The translations under genes and the position numbers were made by a program. DNA of 64,000 nucleotides, taken from assembly GCA_018266795.1 (NCBI GenBank), contig JAFDZV010000011.1, forward strand, positions 116,129 through 180,128. The letters run 5' to 3'. Origin of the DNA: Bacteroidota bacterium (GTDB taxonomy: Bacteria > Bacteroidota > Ignavibacteria > OLB7). Positions 61,326-64,000 of the stretch are shown here, one piece after another; within the stretch, counting starts at the first letter, position 1; every line of letters begins with the position of its first letter. The notes below the pieces were generated by a model. That model was not told the origin of the DNA, did not search any database, and saw only the letters and a list, made by a program, of their open reading frames with translations.

Positions 61326-61337
61326 GTTCATATGAAC
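61326..61337. promoter_or_regulatory. Palindrome GTTCATATGAAC upstream of the Rieske gene
   Basis: A perfect 12-bp palindrome 86 bp upstream of the Rieske lipoprotein ATG. It could be an operator. A single occurrence limits confidence. Confidence 0.3.
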
Positions 61338-61439
61338 CGGAGACGATGCACGGCATCACACTTATTTGTCTCGACGAGTAAAAAAGCAGGCCATCATCTC
61401 CTTGACGCACCATGATCAACATGATCCCCCACAGTCATC

Positions 61440-61630
61440 TCGAGCACCGCGAAGCGGGGCGTGGCGACCTTTCCCGTTCAACGTACCGAACCATCCCGGC
61501 CACAAGTGGGGCATCCCGCAAAGATCGCCATGGCTTCGCTGTGCGAAGCCTCGCGAAGACTACGGCTGGGTTCATTGCAGAGGAATACCCTGATGCTGTC
61601 GGGGTTGATCTTCTCACGATGACCCCGGGT
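61440..61630 (+). repeat. Dispersed repeat family B, full-length copy
   Basis: Shares CAACGTACCGAACC, the TCGCGAAGACTAC-GGTGGG-like core and a trailing GATGC-GTCG-GTTGA block with the reverse complement of 13145-13355 and with 10421-10520. Confidence 0.78.
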
Positions 61631-61932
61631 GGTATTGCAAAGGAACCCACTGACATCGCCGGAGTAAGGTTCCTCGCAATCACGATCAGGTTCTCGGTGT
61701 CTCAGGTAGGTTCGTATCCCCAAAGTCAGGCGGAGCCATCTCCGGTCGTGAGCGGCCGGCATGCGTGGCGGGATTGTTTGATGCTGGATGGCGTGTGAGT
61801 CTGTGTGCGCAGGTGGTGCGGGGGCGATGATGCGTAGAGCCGCGGAAGGCGGCGCCTGGGTCACTTGCGATTCGATAAGGAATTGCCACTCAGGCGCCGC
61901 CGCCGCCAACGTCAGTGGAAGCCGCCGTAACG

Positions 61933-63099
61933 TCAGTAGAACACGTGCAGTTGCAGCGTGTACTGCCCGAGGATATAGGCATCCGTGATCACGTACCGAT
62001 ATTCCGGGCGCAGCTCCACCAGCGGAATCGGGAAGAACTCCGCTCCAACAACAAACCCCTGGGCCGTCGCGATCGGGCGCGCCGGGTTCTCCGTGGTTCC
62101 ATGCTCGTACCTGCCGTTCAGCGTGAGCCACGGGTAGAGCTGGTAGCTTCCCATCACGCTGTAATTCCGGATTGTCCTGTTGTCCGCGTTGGAGGTCACC
62201 ATCATCTCCCCCTGCAGCGAGGCACGGTCGTTCAGCCCCGCTCCTGCAAACACGTTCAGCATCCGGAAGCGGCCGTTCCCGTAGATGGATGCCCCCACCT
62301 CGCCGTTCACCCCCTCCTCCAGCAATCGCGGCCAGAGCATCACGCGGGCCAGATAGGAGAGTTGCTTGGAGTCCACGGTGGGATCGGCCTGGGAGAGATT
62401 GCGCGCCGAGAACGCGCCGAGATTCACCGTGAGCCACTGCTGCCCTTCATATGTAAGCTCCGCTCCAACCTCGTTGTAGTTCGGGGCGATGATCGGCGCA
62501 GCAGACGAGGCAACATCGCGACGGATGAAGATCGTGTGATCGTCATATCGCAATCCGATACTCGGCTGGATGTATCCGGCCCTCAGCATCGGGGCCTCCA
62601 TCGACGGCTGATACTGAACAACGGCATCGAACGCCGTCTGCCCCGGATAGCGCAGCGGCCCGGCATTGTACGCTCCGTACAGCGTAAGCCCATCCAGCGG
62701 ATTGATTGCTATCGTGGGCGTGAGCTGCATCGGAATCACCATTCTCACGTCGTTTGGCGGGCGCCCAAGCTTCGCAACCTCGAAGCGCGTCTCGAGGCCG
62801 AAGGAGACCAGTCCGTTCCAGTACGTGTTGCTCTCGTTCGCACGCAGCCACGGCAGCCCGAGCGAGTCCACGTTGAAGGCCCCGACCTCGTTCATCGTGC
62901 TGTAGCCCAGGTCCGTGCGGATGGAACTTCCCTGCGGGTTGTAGTGGCATGCCGAACAGCGCGTGCCCGTGAGGAGCGCGAAGCGCGGGAGCGCCGTGGA
63001 GACGCTTGCCGAGCAGAGCAGCGCGGCAACCGTACAGAGCGCGACGGTACGTAGTACCGGACGATCGAAACGCGATGCCGCATGACGGCCGCCGGCCAC
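61933..63099 (-). CDS. Cyc2-like fused outer-membrane cytochrome-porin
   Basis: A 388-residue protein. Signal peptide (about residues 1-36: VALCTVAALLCSASVSTA) is followed directly by ALPRFALLTGTRCSACHYNP, with one haem-c motif Cys48-Ser-Ala-Cys51-His52 right at the mature N-terminus. The remainder (60-388) is a run of short amphipathic strands (GLVSFGLETRFEVAKLG; RMVIPMQLTPTIAINPL; GQQWLTVNLGAFS; EHGTTENPARPI) ending LQLHVFY, as in a beta-barrel with about 14-16 strands. This layout is that of Cyc2-type fused porins, which pass electrons across the outer membrane. GTG 63099 is preferred; starts at 63132 or 63141 overlap the Rieske gene and lengthen the signal. The electron donor or acceptor is unknown. 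Confidence 0.75.
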   Translation of the reverse strand: MAGGRHAASRFDRPVLRTVALCTVAALLCSASVSTALPRFALLTGTRCSACHYNPQGSSIRTDLGYSTMNEVGAFNVDSLGLPWLRANESNTYWNGLVSFGLETRFEVAKLGRPPNDVRMVIPMQLTPTIAINPLDGLTLYGAYNAGPLRYPGQTAFDAVVQYQPSMEAPMLRAGYIQPSIGLRYDDHTIFIRRDVASSAAPIIAPNYNEVGAELTYEGQQWLTVNLGAFSARNLSQADPTVDSKQLSYLARVMLWPRLLEEGVNGEVGASIYGNGRFRMLNVFAGAGLNDRASLQGEMMVTSNADNRTIRNYSVMGSYQLYPWLTLNGRYEHGTTENPARPIATAQGFVVGAEFFPIPLVELRPEYRYVITDAYILGQYTLQLHVFY

Positions 63100-63103
63100 G
63101 TTC

Positions 63104-63595
63104 CTAACTGAAGTGGATGGTAACGGTTCCATTGGCGGCATTGTATGTGGTTGTATAGGAGGTGAGCGACCGAACCGCGGGACCGTTCTGAACGGTGCCG
63201 TTCAGGTCGAACCGGGAACCGTGACATGGGCAGGAGATAACGCCGCCGCTGGGTGTGTTGACGGTACATCCCTCGTGGGTGCAGCTCATCGAAACCGCCG
63301 CGTACTGGTCCGCCGCCTTTCGGACAACGAGAACCGGAGATCCTTCCGGTCCGTTCTCGGCCGTTGCAAGTGCCTGGCCGTCCGCGGTAAGCGTGGTCAC
63401 GTCCACAACGATCTCGCTCGGGCCGCCGGCGCTGCGCACGATCGAGACCTCGCATCCGCCGAGAAGCGGCGGCGCAAGCGCCAGCACCGCACCAATGCCA
63501 AGCATGCGCGTACAGGAGCATATGAACTCCCGACGTTCGTCGTTCACCGGCGACGGTCCGCGCAGGGTATCACCGCCTTCGCTCTGATAGTTCAT
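63104..63595 (-). CDS. Tat-exported Rieske [2Fe-2S] lipoprotein (canonical type), copy 2
   Basis: A 163-residue protein. N-terminus ERREFICSCTRMLGIGAV is a Tat-like signal, then a lipobox LLGGC (Cys48). Rieske boxes: SCTHEGC (Cys105, His107, Cys110) and SCPCHGSRFD (Cys122, Cys124, His125), so a complete cluster with disulfide. It ends 4 bp before the GTG of the fused cytochrome-porin, strongly suggesting cotranscription. It is a close paralogue of copy 1 at 60782. Confidence 0.93.
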   Translation of the reverse strand: MNYQSEGGDTLRGPSPVNDERREFICSCTRMLGIGAVLALAPPLLGGCEVSIVRSAGGPSEIVVDVTTLTADGQALATAENGPEGSPVLVVRKAADQYAAVSMSCTHEGCTVNTPSGGVISCPCHGSRFDLNGTVQNGPAVRSLTSYTTTYNAANGTVTIHFS

Positions 63596-63930
63596 GCCTC
63601 TATGGTTGCCTGGTAGGTTCGCCCACTCGCTGCTTCACGCATACCTCATAACACCGCAGGTCGACAAATCATGACCGAGCCTCAGCAGCGCAATGCTGCG
63701 CCGGCCAGCGATGCAGACAGGGTGAAGCGGAAGATCCGTCGAGAGGATTCGTATGCGCCTGTTCGCCCAGTGCACACAGGCGATCGCGGCGCGATGGGGG
63801 ATACGTGTTGAAACATAAACACGGACACGGCGCATTTGTTTCCGTGTTGTGCTGCAGAAAGACAACAGCGATGGCGCAGATGTGACGGACGAATCGCGCA
63901 GACGGAACTTCGGGTCGCGAGGAACCGCCT

Positions 63931-64000
63931 CTACCCCGGCACCGGCGCTGTGCGCCGCGGTTCCGGCAGGCGGGCGATGATCAGCAGACCAATGAATGCA
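63931..64000 (-). CDS. C-terminal end of a probable membrane protein (partial)
   Basis: Twenty-two codons and a TAG on the minus strand at the window edge encode AFIGLLIIARLPEPRRTAPV and a terminal Pro-Gly, like a final membrane helix with a basic tail. Too short to assign a family. The space 63596-63930 holds a CAGC-rich stem and the AACACGGA/TCCGTGTT pair (63818-63848) but no gene. Confidence 0.35.
   Translation of the reverse strand, partial: AFIGLLIIARLPEPRRTAPVPG

Larger units (their letters stand above)
61250..61932. other. Gene-free stretch with a dispersed repeat and a palindrome
   Basis: A 683-bp gap between the Rieske gene and the fused cytochrome-porin gene. It contains GTTCATATGAAC (61326-61337) and the repeat-B copy at 61440-61630. 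The remainder (61640-61930) shows no convincing frame. Confidence 0.55.

Overview
The window is a high-GC (roughly 60%), gene-dense chromosomal segment from an FCB-group bacterium. The best guess is the Kapabacteria/Ignavibacteria side of the Bacteroidota-Chlorobiota branch, but no rRNA is present to prove it. The signs are type IX secretion C-terminal sorting domains (QNYPNPFNP motif followed by the PSGxYFYRL region) on three proteins, RNase Y, the ZapA/RNase Y neighbourhood, many outer-membrane proteins without recognised families, and Tat signals on Rieske proteins. Oxygen-dependent HemF, homogentisate dioxygenase and NuoE point to an aerobic respiratory lifestyle. I saw no transposase, phage gene, CRISPR array, tRNA or rRNA.

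Layout. 1-9.1 kb: a truncated secreted amidohydrolase, a thioesterase divergent from a MarR regulator with a perfect inverted-repeat operator, D-Ala-D-Ala ligase, a secreted protein, acetyl-CoA synthetase and HU. 9.3-15 kb: PgeF-type laccase-domain protein, ComEC, a NifU-like Fe-S scaffold and an MFS exporter, with two gene-free stretches filled by dispersed repeats. 15.4-23.1 kb: an ECF sigma/anti-sigma pair with a good terminator, a formylglycine-enzyme-like lipoprotein with a degraded copy of its 3' end upstream, an OmpA-type envelope protein, a rhodanese, and two related secreted proteins around an acetyltransferase. 23.4-31.3 kb: a minus-strand run guaB, glycosyltransferase, M24 peptidase, glycosyltransferase, purD, sugar-nucleotide epimerase. 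31.5-36 kb: a deacetylase-fold protein lacking its catalytic acids, nuoE, and three T9SS-tagged proteins, two of them variant Rieske proteins. 36-42.7 kb: homogentisate dioxygenase, RNase Y, a probable 6S RNA, zapA, lptB and a DegP-like protease. 43-50.5 kb: a membrane glycosyltransferase, an outer-membrane protein, a methyltransferase, a class D beta-lactamase homologue, an exonuclease/GIY-YIG fusion and a lipoprotein. 50.6-57.7 kb: a tiny transcript encoding a 12-residue peptide behind a near-perfect Shine-Dalgarno sequence, comF, recG, hemF and a cysteine-desulfurase-like enzyme. 58-60.6 kb: mlaE-mlaF-mlaD lipid transport. 60.8-63.6 kb: two Tat Rieske lipoproteins flanking a Cyc2-like fused outer-membrane cytochrome-porin.

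The most interesting material is: (a) the Rieske / fused cytochrome-porin cluster at 60.8-63.6 kb, a plausible outer-membrane electron conduit; (b) two Tat-plus-T9SS Rieske paralogues at 34-36 kb, both with the second cluster-binding box altered from C-x-x-H to C-x-H; (c) the micropeptide/sRNA gene at about 50.62-50.81 kb; and (d) several intergenic repeat families, including a 70-bp foldable repeat with five copies.
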